From positions 8,300,001-8,364,000 of the forward strand of contig CM024189.1 in assembly GCA_013433145.1 (NCBI GenBank): a DNA stretch of 64,000 nt, read 5' to 3'. The translations under genes were made by a program, and so were the position numbers. The notes below the pieces were generated by a model. The model worked only from the letters and a program-made list of their open reading frames with translations. It was not told where the DNA came from and did not search any database. Shown one piece after another: positions 28,201-64,000 of this stretch. Source of the stretch: Ascaris suum (taxonomy: Eukaryota > Nematoda > Chromadorea > Rhabditida > Ascarididae). Each line of letters starts with the position of its first letter. Within the stretch, counting starts at the first letter, position 1.

Positions 28201-29974
28201 CTACTGTTCAGGAATCTAATCTAGAGGTATATTGCAGCGGTACCTCCGACTTCATCCACGCTTCCTATGTGCGTGGTGGCCCTCTCTTGAATACGTTCAT
28301 TTGTACGCAAGCGCCAATGCCATCGACGATCAACGATTTCTGGCAAATGGTATGGCAAGAGCGATCGCAATATATTATCATGTTATGCGCAGCTGTCGAT
28401 CAAAATCGAATGTGTCCATTGGATTCAGGAACGCCAAACGTCTGTCCATATTATTGGCCCAGGTAAGATTGATTAATGGGCGAATAAAATCTAGTCTCTT
28501 AGTGTTTTTTTTTCAAACTGTTCTACTTAATTAAGTTTTACTCGAATCTAAAAAGTGCTGAAGTGGTTTATCTGAACGAATATTCTGCATCCGCTTAATG
28601 GAATTGGAAATAAACAAGTTGGACTTATCAAGGGAGCGTCGTCATCGTCAAAATCGAACTGAATTGCAAAACTATTAATCTTCATCGAATAGCGTCTTAT
28701 TCTTTTGGCTTCATCATAAAAACCTAAATTCCCATGTATGAACAACTGAAGACTCATTATGCGGCTTTTTTTATGAGTAGATGAACATGGTTGTGCGAGA
28801 CACAGGAAACTCGAATGTGCAAGAATGGTAATGTGGAAGAGTTATTTGAAGAGCAGAAGGTGAGGAAATGCATTGTGGTCCTTTCATTATACGCAATGAA
28901 CGCATCGATGGCGTTATGGATCCGCTGTTTAACGTCACCTATTTGTCGATACGACGTGCGGACGACCTTTCAAAGAAGGATATACGCTTGACACAGCATT
29001 GGCAATATGACTGGAACGACTTTGCCGACTCGCATTGGCCTCTTCGTGTGCTCAGAAGGTAGCTGCTTTCTTTACAACAACTCCATATCATCCCCATATA
29101 TTTTTCTGATGGAATGGCGAAGTTGGCAACAAAGCCTGATTGTTCCTGTACCGTTTTGCTTCTTTGAATACTGCGGATTGTGCGAAGTTCACGCAATTAT
29201 GCAAGAAACAGTGGCAGCTGTGAGTGAGAGAGAGAGAGAGAAATAGAAAGAGAGAAAGAGAAGGATGAGGGGGATAAAATTTTTTATTCTTGCGAGGGAA
29301 CTATTAATCTCACAGTTTAGTTGGTATTCAAATGTTCGAGTTGGTCGTTTCGTGCTTTGAGATTTGACGTTTTTCGAATTACTGGAAGTTTTTGGAAAGG
29401 CAGAAAAGCAAAAAGTGACTGGAAAATGAGGAAGAAGTGTTCTTGAGGAAATGACAATATTTTTGTTTTGCTTCTCTTTTCAGTGTTTTAAGCACATAAC
29501 GCAAATGCTATTTCCTTACTTAACGTTTAGGCGAATACCTGGGCGAATAAGCAATGAACTTTAAATGCAACTTAAGTAGGGTTTTACTGAAAGTGATTTT
29601 ATTTCACTGGTGACATCTTTTGCAGAGCGCGTCTTTCACCAACGCCAACAATTGTACAGTGCATGGATGGATGCAGTCGTTCGGGTACTCTAGTTTGCAT
29701 CGAGGCACTTCTGATGCACGTATTACGAGGATCGGCACAATATGAGAAGCTAGTGCTCACTACGGCTCTTTTTGTGCGTCTACAGCGTCGTCATGCGATA
29801 GGTTCTCCATTGCACTACCTGTTCATCTACCGCACCCTATTATATTGGATGCAACCCTATATCACGTCCATTTACCAACGTTTTGTTCTTGGACTTATAT
29901 TTCCTGAGTGGGGTTTTGTTGGCAAATACAACAAGCTTGTCGCAAAGCATGCTGCTAAGTTGTCGTTACTTTAG
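22282..29974 (+). CDS. Protein tyrosine phosphatase-like protein, probable pseudophosphatase (597 aa, 11 exons)
   Basis: Exons: 22282..22371, 22745..22936, 23762..23931, 24491..24593, 25019..25165, 25938..25973, 26175..26292, 27518..27674, 28238..28462, 28852..29058, 29626..29974. All phases join, 598 codons with TAG. Residues 1-245 are a charged, helix-rich N-terminal region I do not recognise. Residues about 246-597 are a classical PTP domain: EFVGEYRQLKTFF, ECADSTRVIL, GTSDFIHASYVRGG, FICTQAPMPSTINDFWQMVW, YYWPRAEGEEM, LTQHWQYDWND (WPD loop region), VQCMDGCSRSG (signature), HYLFIYRTLLYW. The signature keeps Cys494 and Arg500 (C-x5-R), but His before the Cys is Gln and the loop is otherwise unusual. 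WPD is WND, the KNRY motif is changed, and the Q-loop Gln is replaced (RRHAIGSPLHY). Family knowledge says such changes often weaken or abolish catalysis. It resembles the expanded nematode PTP group. The start is the first ATG after a TTTTCAG acceptor. Confidence 0.85.
28238..28462 (+). CDS. Exon 9 of the PTP-like gene: central catalytic-domain block
   Basis: A 225-nt exon between ATATTGCAG and CCCAG/GTAAGA. It reads GTSDFIHASYVRGGPLLN, then TFICTQAPMPSTINDFWQMV, SQYIIMLCAAVDQN and NVCPYYWPR. The D-[FY]-I-x-A-S-Y, TQAP-x-x-x-T-x-x-D-F-W and C-x-x-YWP blocks are established core motifs of classical PTP domains, so this exon alone secures the family assignment. Confidence 0.88.
29626..29974 (+). 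CDS. Exon 11 of the PTP-like gene: altered signature loop and C-terminus
   Basis: Terminal exon after ATCTTTTGCAG, entering in phase 2. The signature reads IVQCMDGCSRSGTLVCIEAL in place of the usual HCSAGxGRSG. The nucleophile Cys and the phosphate-binding Arg are kept, but the His and the small residues of the loop are changed. LQRRHAIGSPLHYLFIYRTL follows, where active PTPs carry a Gln in the Q-loop. The last 45 residues are hydrophobic and basic (YQRFVLGLIFPEWG, KYNKLVAKHAAKLSLL) before TAG. A possible internal donor (TGGG/GTTTTG) would join in phase to an exon at 30028..30108; this alternative 3' end is unproven. Confidence 0.82.
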
Positions 29975-30027
29975 TTGATCAAATAATTCATATGTAGCAT
30001 TTATTAATGGCTGGTTAAAACAGGCAG

Positions 30028-30462
30028 AATTCGTTGACGACCCGATGACTTCATTTAATGCCATCGTTAAATCCAATTATGACGAGAAATTTCCCAGATT
30101 TAGCGATTGTAAGAATCGCAGTCGTAATTTTGCGCTCAGGTGACTGGACGTATTCGTTGGATTGAAGTCAATCGAAATAATTGCCTGGATGAAACAATCT
30201 TGCATAGTTTGAACATTCGGAATTTGGGTCCAGATTTGCAGATCGTTACGTATATCGAAATCTTACATTCACTTCAATGACATTTTATTGTAGGATGTTT
30301 TCCACCTCGAGCACTGGTGAATTTTCAATTTTTGTTGCATTTGAGCTTCAACGGTTGATTTCTTTTCTGGTTTTATTTATCTGTTTTTTTATGATCATGT
30401 TTTATGTTCCTTGCCGGTTCATAAGAAATCACAATGTTTCCGAATGGTATCGCGCATTTTAG
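30028..30462 (+). CDS. Coding-like segments of an unidentified membrane-tail gene or alternative 3' end of the PTP-like gene
   Basis: Three coding-looking pieces. 30028..30108 follows GGCAG and reads FVDDPMTSFNAIVKSNYDEK then FPRFSD, up to a GTAAGA donor. 30140..30249 follows TTTTGCGCTCAG, phase 0 to 2, and reads VTGRIRWIEVNRNN and on to LGPDLQIV. 30294..30462 follows TTTATTGTAG, joins in phase, and encodes a hydrophobic helix (ISFLVLFICFFMIMFYV), a basic turn (PCRFIRN) and EWYRAF before TAG. The second-to-third join (44-nt intron) is clean. The first-to-second gap is only 31 nt and the phases disagree by one base, so a frameshift, an assembly error or separate genes are possible. No family is recognised. 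Confidence 0.35.
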
Positions 30463-30823
30463 CTCAACGTTTCCCGCTGCCGTTTGAAGCCTAGTTCAAC
30501 CCTATGAATCCGTAATATACTCCAATTCCATTCATAAATATCCTCCCCCATCTCACGCATGAAATTTGTGCCCGTTATGGCCGGATTTTTATATTCATAT
30601 ATTGCTTATGATTCATGACGGAAATAGCAACATGAGGCGGCAGTAACGATAGGATGCACCTTCTGAGGGCTCAATGCTTACTACATAATTCGTCGGACGC
30701 GCTTTTATCGCGTCATAATAGTTTGCTTGTGGGAATTTGCCTTTGTTGGGCGCATTACGGCAGCCTTCGCATGAGTGCCTGACTGAGTGTGTGTATTTTA
30801 GTTTCTCTATATGGTGATTTCAG

Positions 30824-31422
30824 CCTGGAGACGGGAGCAATCATAGTGGTCAAATTTTGTGGGTGCGATCTATACTCAAGAATGACCTATATGTTAAAGT
30901 GAGATTGTCTGTCTAGTCCATAAGCTCACAGAGCTGTTTCAGACGCTTGTAGGATTTCAAAAAGCCGTAACTGGCGATTCGCAACTGGGCGATTTCTTTA
31001 AGGCTTGTATGGACAGAGGGTTTCACTAAAGCATTCATATGCTGTCGCCTTTGCTTTGTTGTTCGTTGGCGATTTGTGAAACCGATTAGTTCGATGAGCT
31101 GATTGTGAAGCTGATACAACACGAGCTTCTCTAGCACGTTGTTTCAGATTCTCCCCCCCCCCCGCCCCCGCCCTCCCCCCTACAACTGTTGCACTGTTTA
31201 AGACGTTGTCGCACTCGTAGCCACAAATATAACTCAGAATTTTCAACGGCAACCAATAAAATCCGGTGCAATGAATTCATTGAATTTATAAGGTGGATAG
31301 AATGCTTTGGAGAGATTTGCATATATTTACAAAAAAGATATATTTACGTTGTGTTTTTTCAGCTAATAGTCTCTAAGGTCACCTCGCCGTCAACATTAAA
31401 TACCATTTGTATTAGCCGTTAA
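30824..31422 (+). CDS. Two putative exons of an unidentified gene
   Basis: 30824..30898 opens after TGGTGATTTCAG and closes at TTAAA/GTGAGA, phase 0 to 0, reading PGDGSNHSGQILWVRSILKN then DLYVK. 31363..31422 opens after a very strong acceptor (GTTGTGTTTTTTCAG) and reads LIVSKVTSPSTLNTICISR to TAA in phase. Together they form a consistent 3' end of a short protein, but the 5' exons are not identified. Between them, 30915-31137 is open on the minus strand for 74 codons and partly open on the plus strand; it could belong to either. Confidence 0.3.
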
Positions 31423-31802
31423 CGAGGACATGTCTTTACGAGAGAATGAGGCACTTTACTTTGCGATGAATTTCATCGGTCGTGGGATCCTTTAGAAGCT
31501 CAAAATTGCTGTCATGACAAAGTTTTTAAAATGTGATATATCGTTGTGCTATTATGTAGGAGAGTGTTAGCTGGCTTTGTTCTTCGCGCTAGAAAGCATT
31601 TCTCTGCATTACTTTTATATAGCATTATTTTCAGCACAACTTCTCCTTGCTTATAAAAATGATCGTTGAAGCTTTAAGCGTTTTTCGTCTGGCGCTTTTA
31701 TCAGTGATTCGGAAATATTGTCGTACTCCTTCATTCAACTTTGTAGGTATGCCATTGACTACGTGCATAAATTTTATGCTTTTGTGGAAATATTTCTGCA
31801 GC

Positions 31803-31889
31803 GCATCACGGTGAGGATGAATGCCTGGACCGGAATCAGCATATTTGTTGGTCGCCGAGTGGAATGCACCTGCAACTTAATGAGCAGGT
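31803..31889 (+). CDS. Isolated coding-like exon, function unknown
   Basis: Opens after a good acceptor (AAATATTTCTGCAG) and ends at GAGCAG/GTAATG. In the frame ending in phase 0 it reads HHGEDECLDRNQHICW then SPSGMHLQLNEQ. It enters in phase 1. No partner exon with matching phase was found, so it is a candidate only. A second plus-strand frame is also open through the segment. Confidence 0.25.
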
Positions 31890-31899
31890 AATGGTGCTT

Positions 31900-34800
31900 G
31901 ATAACTTGCCGTAAATTCACACGTGATATCGTTTCTGCGAACACAATGGGGTGCAGATTACGTTGTGCGATATATCACTTCATTAGAAATGCCATCAAAT
32001 TTTGATATTTTAGCAAGGCATTAAAATATAAATAGCACGAACAGCACCTGTGCAGAAACTTGGTGGTTCGAGCATCATCTACTTTCATTGATTAAAAAAC
32101 AATTCTACACCAGATCTCAACAATACCGAAGTCATCTGGAATTTATATTGAAATGGTACCTCACCACAATTAGTTCGCGTGTGTAATTGAAGCGAAGTAA
32201 CAGCAGGCGTTGCAGCACATGTAAGAGCAATTCCCCAACTGTCACACATAATGAATACTCAAAAACAATAGCCATATAGATCTGCGGAGACGGCTGAATC
32301 CTGTTGTTGCAGCTGTAAAGTGTTGCATACACAGCTCTACGGTACATTCAGTGTTAGCACTAAAAAATGACAGCACTGAGAATATAAACGAGCATAAAGA
32401 AATAGACGAAAGCTCGAGGAGGTGATGGCGGTCAAAATGTTCTCGATTGCGATATTTTGAATGCATCGTCCGAACGAATTTCCATAAGAGTGAATACCCA
32501 CACCTCCCCCCTCCCCGTCTCCTCCTCTCAATTTAGACACCCATAGGTTCAAAGGAGTTAGAAGTCAAGAATGTGTATTAGGAATTTGCGTCCATAATAG
32601 TTGCACTTCTGAATTCAAGGGAAGTGGAGTAAAACGAATGCGACTTAAAATGGTGAAAAAATCAGATACCTTAGAGGTTCAAGTCCATTTGCATCAGTAG
32701 AGGCATACGTATGCCTACCTCAGAATCCTTATCATTGTTTTCCAGCTATCTTCTCTATGCATGTTAATTTCGTCACTTTCATATTTCTAAACTCCGTATT
32801 TGAGAATGTTGTTTAGTTAGAGAAGAAATGATCTTTAGCGGATGTTTTATATATTTCGGATAGAAGAGACATGCAAACACAATTGAATACGGAGTGACAG
32901 CATTGGCACGATAACAATATTCAACTTTAAAGTAATAAGAATGGAACCGACAGCACAAAGGAGATTCAAAATATTCCATTTATCTCATTCAAAAAGCAAT
33001 CTTTGCATTTTGAAGTATATGGCAGCTGCGGCAATCGGCTGGTTTCCTGGGGTTATGAAACAAAAAATGATGTCTTGTAAGTTATGAGTTCCGTGCCGAG
33101 AGGCGATGTAACAATGTTACGAATTAAAGCATATGTAGAAATTAATTCGTAGGAAACGTCGATAAAAACAGTTCAACTCACATAAAGGAGCGCAAATTCA
33201 CTCAGGCGGAGAGAGAAGAAAATGGGGCAGAAACCGACATGAAAATGGTCTAGCCTTTGAAGCAAAGGGTTCTCAAGCACAAATTGCGATTGGATGAAGT
33301 GAAATGAGGTATTAGAGCTACAACATAATATAGCGAGTGAATTACATCTTGCTGAAAATCAAACGTGGAAAGCGTATTTCCGTTATATATAACATTACTT
33401 TCTGCACCATTTCGCACTCCTTCCAGCTGTACACATCTGCACCTATTTATGCCGTTTGACACACCCGAAATGGGACATTTCAAAACTTCCATTCCGTCTA
33501 CCAGCTCCTTAATTCCTCTAGCGTTGCTTTTTGAATGTACATTTCACCTAATAATTGCAATCTATTGGTCGAATTTTGATTGGCTGTGATACGTCAGTCG
33601 AATTTTTCATGTTGGCTTAAATGTGATAATTGATTGGATGATAACGAATTCCCTTACAGTTCCCACTCATAAGAAATATTTTTCAATTTCCGTTTTTCCT
33701 CGCACAAATAAAAACAAAACTATTTGCAATTTTTCGACCTAATAAGGAACAATAAAGCACCAAAGGAATGCTGAATTCTTTTTCTCGTCTAAGTAAAGCT
33801 CATATTTGGTTATTTTTTTCCTTCGATATACTATTAGATTAATGAAAATGCAAAATTCAATTCCGAATTGTGGATTTCCTGAAATTTCATGCGTAGCACT
33901 TTCAGTGTGAAATGAGGAAGGCAACGATATGGCACATGAGATGGCAGCTTCTTAAAAATTAAAAAGACAGATTTTGTAAGGAAGGCAAGAAAAAAAAAAG
34001 CAAACAAGCAAATATATTTTGGCGTGTCAGAAGTAATGTTTGCGCACTTAACGCTGTACACTCACTAAAAAAAAAAAAAGAAGATGCATGGCTAGCTTAG
34101 AAAAAATATTCGGCAGAGAGGAAGAGGAAAAGTTGATTCCGGTTTTATTCCTCTTAACCGTTGGCTTTTTCTTTATTGCATATATTTGAATAAAAATGCA
34201 TTTTATGTTGCGTAATTTGTTTGATTAGTGGAAAACGTTCATATGAGAAGAGCATAAATGGAAATATCCACATTGCTGTAGTTGTTGAACGAATTCGATA
34301 TGAGAGATCAACAAATCTAAAATGATTGGCGACAACTGGCAAGCATGTCGTCCAAAATAACAACATCGCGAAGAACATCGAGATTAAGTGCCTTGCCAAA
34401 AAAAAATGCCACCCGAATATGTTTCTCCAACGCTATATAAAATCTAACACTAATCTATAATGCAGCATAGAAATTACTATAGTGAATCCACAACAGATTT
34501 TAATCTGCTAGCATTTCCATTGCAAAATGGGCTCCTTGACTCGAAAAAAAAAGGTACTAGTGGCAAAGCACTCATTGGCTATAACCGGTGATGCAGTTTA
34601 CATAGATTTCGAAGAGCCTACTAGCGAGAGAAATTGCAGTGTTTGGGCAAAGATATTTTCGCGAAAGGTATGAAACTTTGATACTAAGCGATCCAAAGAA
34701 TCGACCATGCTTACAGCCATTGCTTTCACCGAGGCAAGTGTGATCTAAAATCGGCATCTGACGACTGTCTGAGTGATATGAGGAATTTCGGTATATGAAT

Positions 34801-34945
34801 AATTTACCCTCCCGAACATCGATTTCCTCAATAAGCATTACCCCCAACGAGATTAAAGCATCAAGGCCGATAAGCATTCGAAAATTTGCCCGCTGAAAAA
34901 ACTATCATCTTGGAATTGAGAACAACAAACAGAAACTAAAGCAAT
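31900..34945. other. Long stretch with no supported gene
   Basis: AT-rich sequence with scattered open frames under 85 codons on both strands and no convincing acceptor and donor pairs. It includes poly-A runs near 34067-34079 and 34401-34408. A minus-strand open frame at 34572..34877 contains MLIGLDALISLG, which has a faint look of a retroelement protease; nothing around it supports an element. Confidence 0.45.
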
Positions 34946-35591
34946 TCAAGAAGTTGTTCTGCCAGAGAAACGATTCGGAGACCAATCGTTGTTGTCCTCG
35001 TTCACATCAACGTATTGTATGCCACCGTTTGAACCTTCTTTCCCACTCGCCGTTAGATCGACCCTGAAATCGGTAAAGAACCTCAATGATATTCATCTAG
35101 CATTCTGCGAGGTGGCCTAGTGAGACGTACAGTGTATCATCATCTCTCCTCCCCCTCCCCACGCCACTTCCTCCGCATGAAAGATTGCCAACAGATTACA
35201 CAGGTTGTTGTCGCAGTTTGCGAATATGCTTCTACCATAATTTCCGATGAAATCCGACATTATTATGGAGTTCAATAAAAGAACTCATTTCGATATCACA
35301 TTTCCGGAGCTTGTCTTAAAGTCAATTCCAGGAATCAACAAAAAAGCGAGGAATTATCATCGTAGACTGCATAAACGTTATCGTAGGTGGAATTAATAGC
35401 TCTGAACTCACTGCTGAAACTATAACACAGGACGCCATTCGAATCACGCATGGATACTCTTCTTCACTCATCAATCGGCAGAGTAGCATAAATTGAAGGA
35501 TTCTCAAGGAATGAACAATAATCAAATAATAAGCGACCAGAGGAAAACAACTGAACATTTTACAGGTAATCGGAGGTAGAAACGAAAAAAT
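34946..35591 (-). CDS. 3' exons of an unidentified gene with tyrosine-motif-rich C-terminal tail
   Basis: Four candidate exons in transcript order. 35564..35591 reads FFRFYLRLP, phase 2 in. 35468..35502 reads NPSIYATLPID. 35340..35413 reads SEFRAINSTYDNVYAVYDDN. 34946..35063 reads VDLTASGKEGSNGGIQYVDV and on to FSGRTTS, then TGA. The first three join in phase through 61- and 54-nt introns with good borders (ATATCTCAG, CCT/GTAAAA, GA/GTGAAG, TATAGTTTCAG). The third-to-fourth junction is not resolved: available donors do not match the phase of the preferred last-exon frame, so a small exon may be missing or the gene may end differently. Repeated Y-x-x-[LVP] style motifs suggest a cytoplasmic signalling tail. 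5' exons were not found. Confidence 0.4.
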
Positions 35592-61079
<25,488 letters not shown>

Positions 61080-64000
61080 CTGAAAGAACGAATAAACTTG
61101 CCTTTTATTTGAGAAATCAATCCTTCATTTTCTTTATTAGTTTATTTTTTATTTTTTTATGTTTGTTTTTTTTAAAGATTTATTCATCTAAATATTTATT
61201 CATTTTTCATTGACCTTTCCATGTGAAAAACGTCCTCTCGATCGGTCAACTTGTCATTTCCTCAGCTCATTTAAGAATTTCAAGAAATAATTGACGTTTT
61301 ATTAAGATAAGTCTGCCTCTATTGGTGTTTCTGTTTAAGCTAAATCTACCGAAAAATATTCTCATTGGTAGTGCTTCATATCGAACGCAATACGTTGAGG
61401 ATATTTTCGTACGTAACGGCATATTTCTCTGCTGATCACTGATCAATATTACTGCTATAAATATCAATATCACCTTTCAATATCAGTGATTTTTATCAGC
61501 ATCCTTGTTCAGCATAAAAGATTCCAGCTTATCGAACTTGAATATGTATCACCGTAATTGATGGAGTAGCAGACGAAATTACGAGAAAATAATCTCAGGT
61601 AGAATTCTTGTTTATAGAGTGAGAAATAATCGTTTATTTTGTTACCACTAGTTAAGAGTATGATAAAAAATCCAATCTGTTTCTCCGCCGGCATTTGTGA
61701 CACTTTATTGCTGGCTCATCGTATAATATTCGATTTAAGACATTTGGAATGACGTTCAAATCTTCCAACATATATGCAGCATGTACGATATGGACTGCAG
61801 CTAATCGCTCTTCGATTTCTTCGCCAATCCCTTCCTCTCGCCCTCCTCTGCACAAAGATCATCATGTAATCACTCCACCTGTACCCCCTGTTTAGGAATC
61901 AGTTTCCACACATGGCATACGTGCACTCAGTGTGCGAGACCTGCTACAGATTGCGCTATTTGGACACGAAAAGAAAGTGCTTAACTAATTAAATGAGGGA
62001 AAACACTACTCGATAACCCGTTTCCTTCTTACATTGGATAGAAGAGTTTCGAAATTTTACGCAGGAGAATGAGTGAGGCTGTAAGGCTTTCGTTTTCAAC
62101 ACAAATGAGAATTAAAGACAAGAGGGGGGATGAGGAAGTGGGAAATATTTTGGCGTGAAAATATGCTTTTGCGAGAAGTGCCTTCCTGTGGCAGCTGACC
62201 CAGCACCATTCGTAATGCAACCTCAATCGATCTTATTCAAAGCACTTCGTAGACACCGCATTTCGAAGACTTTCTATACATTTCTGCACTTCTTCACAAT
62301 GCTCAAACCATTTGAATAGTGTGTGGAAAAAAAAAATCGTTTTCATCTTCATATCTAATAAATAGACAATGAAACCTTTTTCTTGCAAACAAAAAAAATC
62401 CCAATTGTTTTATTGAAATTCAATTTGTGAAAGAAACAAAAAATGCTAAGCATAACATTTAAATTAGTTGAAATTTTACCTCGTTTCTATTATCCAGTAT
62501 GGAATTATTCTAAAGCTTTATAAAGAAAATCAAAATTTGCATAAATTTTTCATATTAATTTACAAATTTCCGCCATGCTATAGAATTTCCTATCGTTTTT
62601 GTGAGAAGTTATTGACCATCTCTTTTATATATTCCAGTTTTTTTTTTTTTAAATTTGCTATAGTTAATACTTGTTCGTAATTAAATTCTATGTCTCAGTA
62701 AACGTTTCGTAGTTTCTTAAATGATGGATATAAAGGTCTTCAGATGATTAAGAACGGTTTAGTCAATAAGCAAGCAATATACAGCTAATTTCCTTTGTTA
62801 TTTATAAAGATATATAGATGCACTAAAATTTTCAATTAGAGGCAGTTTTAAAAGCATTTCAACGCGTTTGTTGTAGTTGTAAAGAGAGACGGAGGAATGG
62901 AAAATTTCGCATCACTTTACCATGCGAAAGACGAGATGTTGCCATTGCAACAACATTTACTAGAGGCATAGATTGGTTTCTGATTTGCACACATGATAAC
63001 TAAATTATGGCGACGAACTGGAGAGCGTTTATAGGGTCAATGACGCTCATCAACAAAAACGTCTCAATCTGCATATATTGTCATTTGCATTCAAGCAACT
63101 AAAATACTAAAAAAAAATCAATCCAGAAGTCCACGAAATAAAATGGAATCCATACTTAATTTTGATAGAAAACGACTTTAAAAAGGATTACACCGAGCAG
63201 AAAAGACCAAAACTGAAAGACAATGCATGAAGAACGCTATATTCGGTAACGCTATCATTTTGTCTGAGTTAATACTTCCTGTATTTACGCTCAACAGCCT
63301 CTACGAGAAGATGATAATTCGGCGTTGCGAATATGTTAGCTGTCATAAAATGTGGCATGCTTGTCAAAATTTGATCGATGGCTACTCTATCAATGATCGG
63401 CCGTTCGTACGAGCATTCATTTACACATAATATTAGCTCTACGAGGAAATGCTTTTATTAATGAGAACACTTCTTAGTTAAGCTAACTGCTCATACCAAT
63501 TAAAAAATGATCAAAATAGTGTACATTATGGAATGGTGAACAATAATAGTCAAATATCGAAGAGTGAATTAAGCGTGAATGTTTGCATTTTGTTGGTTAA
63601 ATACGGATCTATTCTTTGAGCGATATGACCACGTTAAATGAACGACAATAGAAGGGTATATGAAAAGTGATCATCAATGAATCAATAAAAATGATGTTTA
63701 ATTCAGGTGATTTCTTCCAAAACTATGCAACTTCAATGTAAACCATTTTTTCTAAGTGTTTCCTTAGCTTTATAGTGTCATCAAATTTTTCAATCTCAAA
63801 TCGTCCGGATATGCTGAATAGTTTTCACTAATAGCCATATGTGAGCAAGTGGAGACAGATGTAGAAAGTTGGAAGTAGTCTAAACTTGGGAACGCATTTT
63901 CAAAGCTTATTGGTTGGAATGGCATTTAAGTAAATAACCACTCGATCAATTTTTTTTACTAATATTACCTGAATTACTAATACACCTAAAGCCTTACTAA
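61080..64000. other. Collagen 5' side: large intron or unrecognised upstream exons
   Basis: The first recognised collagen exon (61045..61079) enters in phase 1, so at least one exon lies upstream on the minus strand. A candidate coding stretch at about 61684-61853 (minus) follows TTTGTGCAG and reads GGREEGIGEEIEERLAA then basic RRRNR. It shows no donor in the needed phase and is not called. The rest is AT-rich without exon signals. Confidence 0.45.

Noticed and set aside
30913..31137. 74-codon minus-strand frame with balanced composition (ASYGFLKSYKRLKQLCELMD)
   Set aside because: No acceptor or start on the minus strand; the plus strand of the same DNA is also partly open, so strand and status cannot be decided.
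34572..34877. Minus-strand frame with a retroelement-protease-like phrase (LIGLDALISLG)
   Set aside because: No reverse transcriptase, integrase or terminal repeats nearby; the resemblance is a few residues only.

Overview
The window reads as a stretch of nematode genome. The genes are split by short and long introns with nematode-style borders (acceptors such as TTTTCAG, donors such as GTAAGT and GTGAGC). Long AT arrays and poly-C/poly-G runs sit between exons. The gene content (Notch-ligand-like DSL proteins without an EGF ladder, a member of the nematode-expanded tyrosine-phosphatase group, a MACIT/COL-99-like collagen) also fits Nematoda. Multi-kilobase introns suggest a parasitic species with a large genome; genus cannot be told from this. 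All gene models were built by hand from splice signals, reading phase and family motifs, so they are predictions.

Layout, left to right. 1-1.3 kb: possible exons of an unidentified minus-strand gene running off the left edge. 3.4-11.6 kb (minus): a ten-exon DSL/Notch-ligand-like membrane protein (448 aa) with a signal peptide, a glutamine-rich insert, an MNNL-like domain, a degenerate DSL module, one membrane segment and a cytoplasmic tail. 13.9-19.8 kb (minus): a shorter paralogue (298 aa, eight exons) with a well-kept DSL core, a membrane segment and the same style of C-terminal end (RREA[R/Q]V). The two are tandem duplicates read in the same direction. 22.3-30.0 kb (plus): an eleven-exon protein tyrosine phosphatase-like gene (597 aa) whose signature motif and several catalytic loops are altered. 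30.0-31.9 kb (plus): several coding-looking exons I could not join into one model. 34.9-35.6 kb (minus): the 3' exons of an unidentified gene with tyrosine-rich tail motifs. 37.2-61.1 kb (minus): a collagen of at least 20 exons whose C-terminus matches the membrane-associated MACIT collagens (COL-99 type); its N-terminal exons lie to the right, outside the window or unrecognised. A cysteine-rich exon (38.4-38.6 kb) lies in its last intron.

Themes: three of the four supported genes encode cell-surface or signalling proteins (two Notch-ligand relatives and a transmembrane collagen), and the fourth is a likely catalytically impaired phosphatase. I saw no rRNA, tRNA, CRISPR array or intact transposon. 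The clearest non-genic features are seven long (AT)n arrays, one (TC)n array and several G-rich runs.
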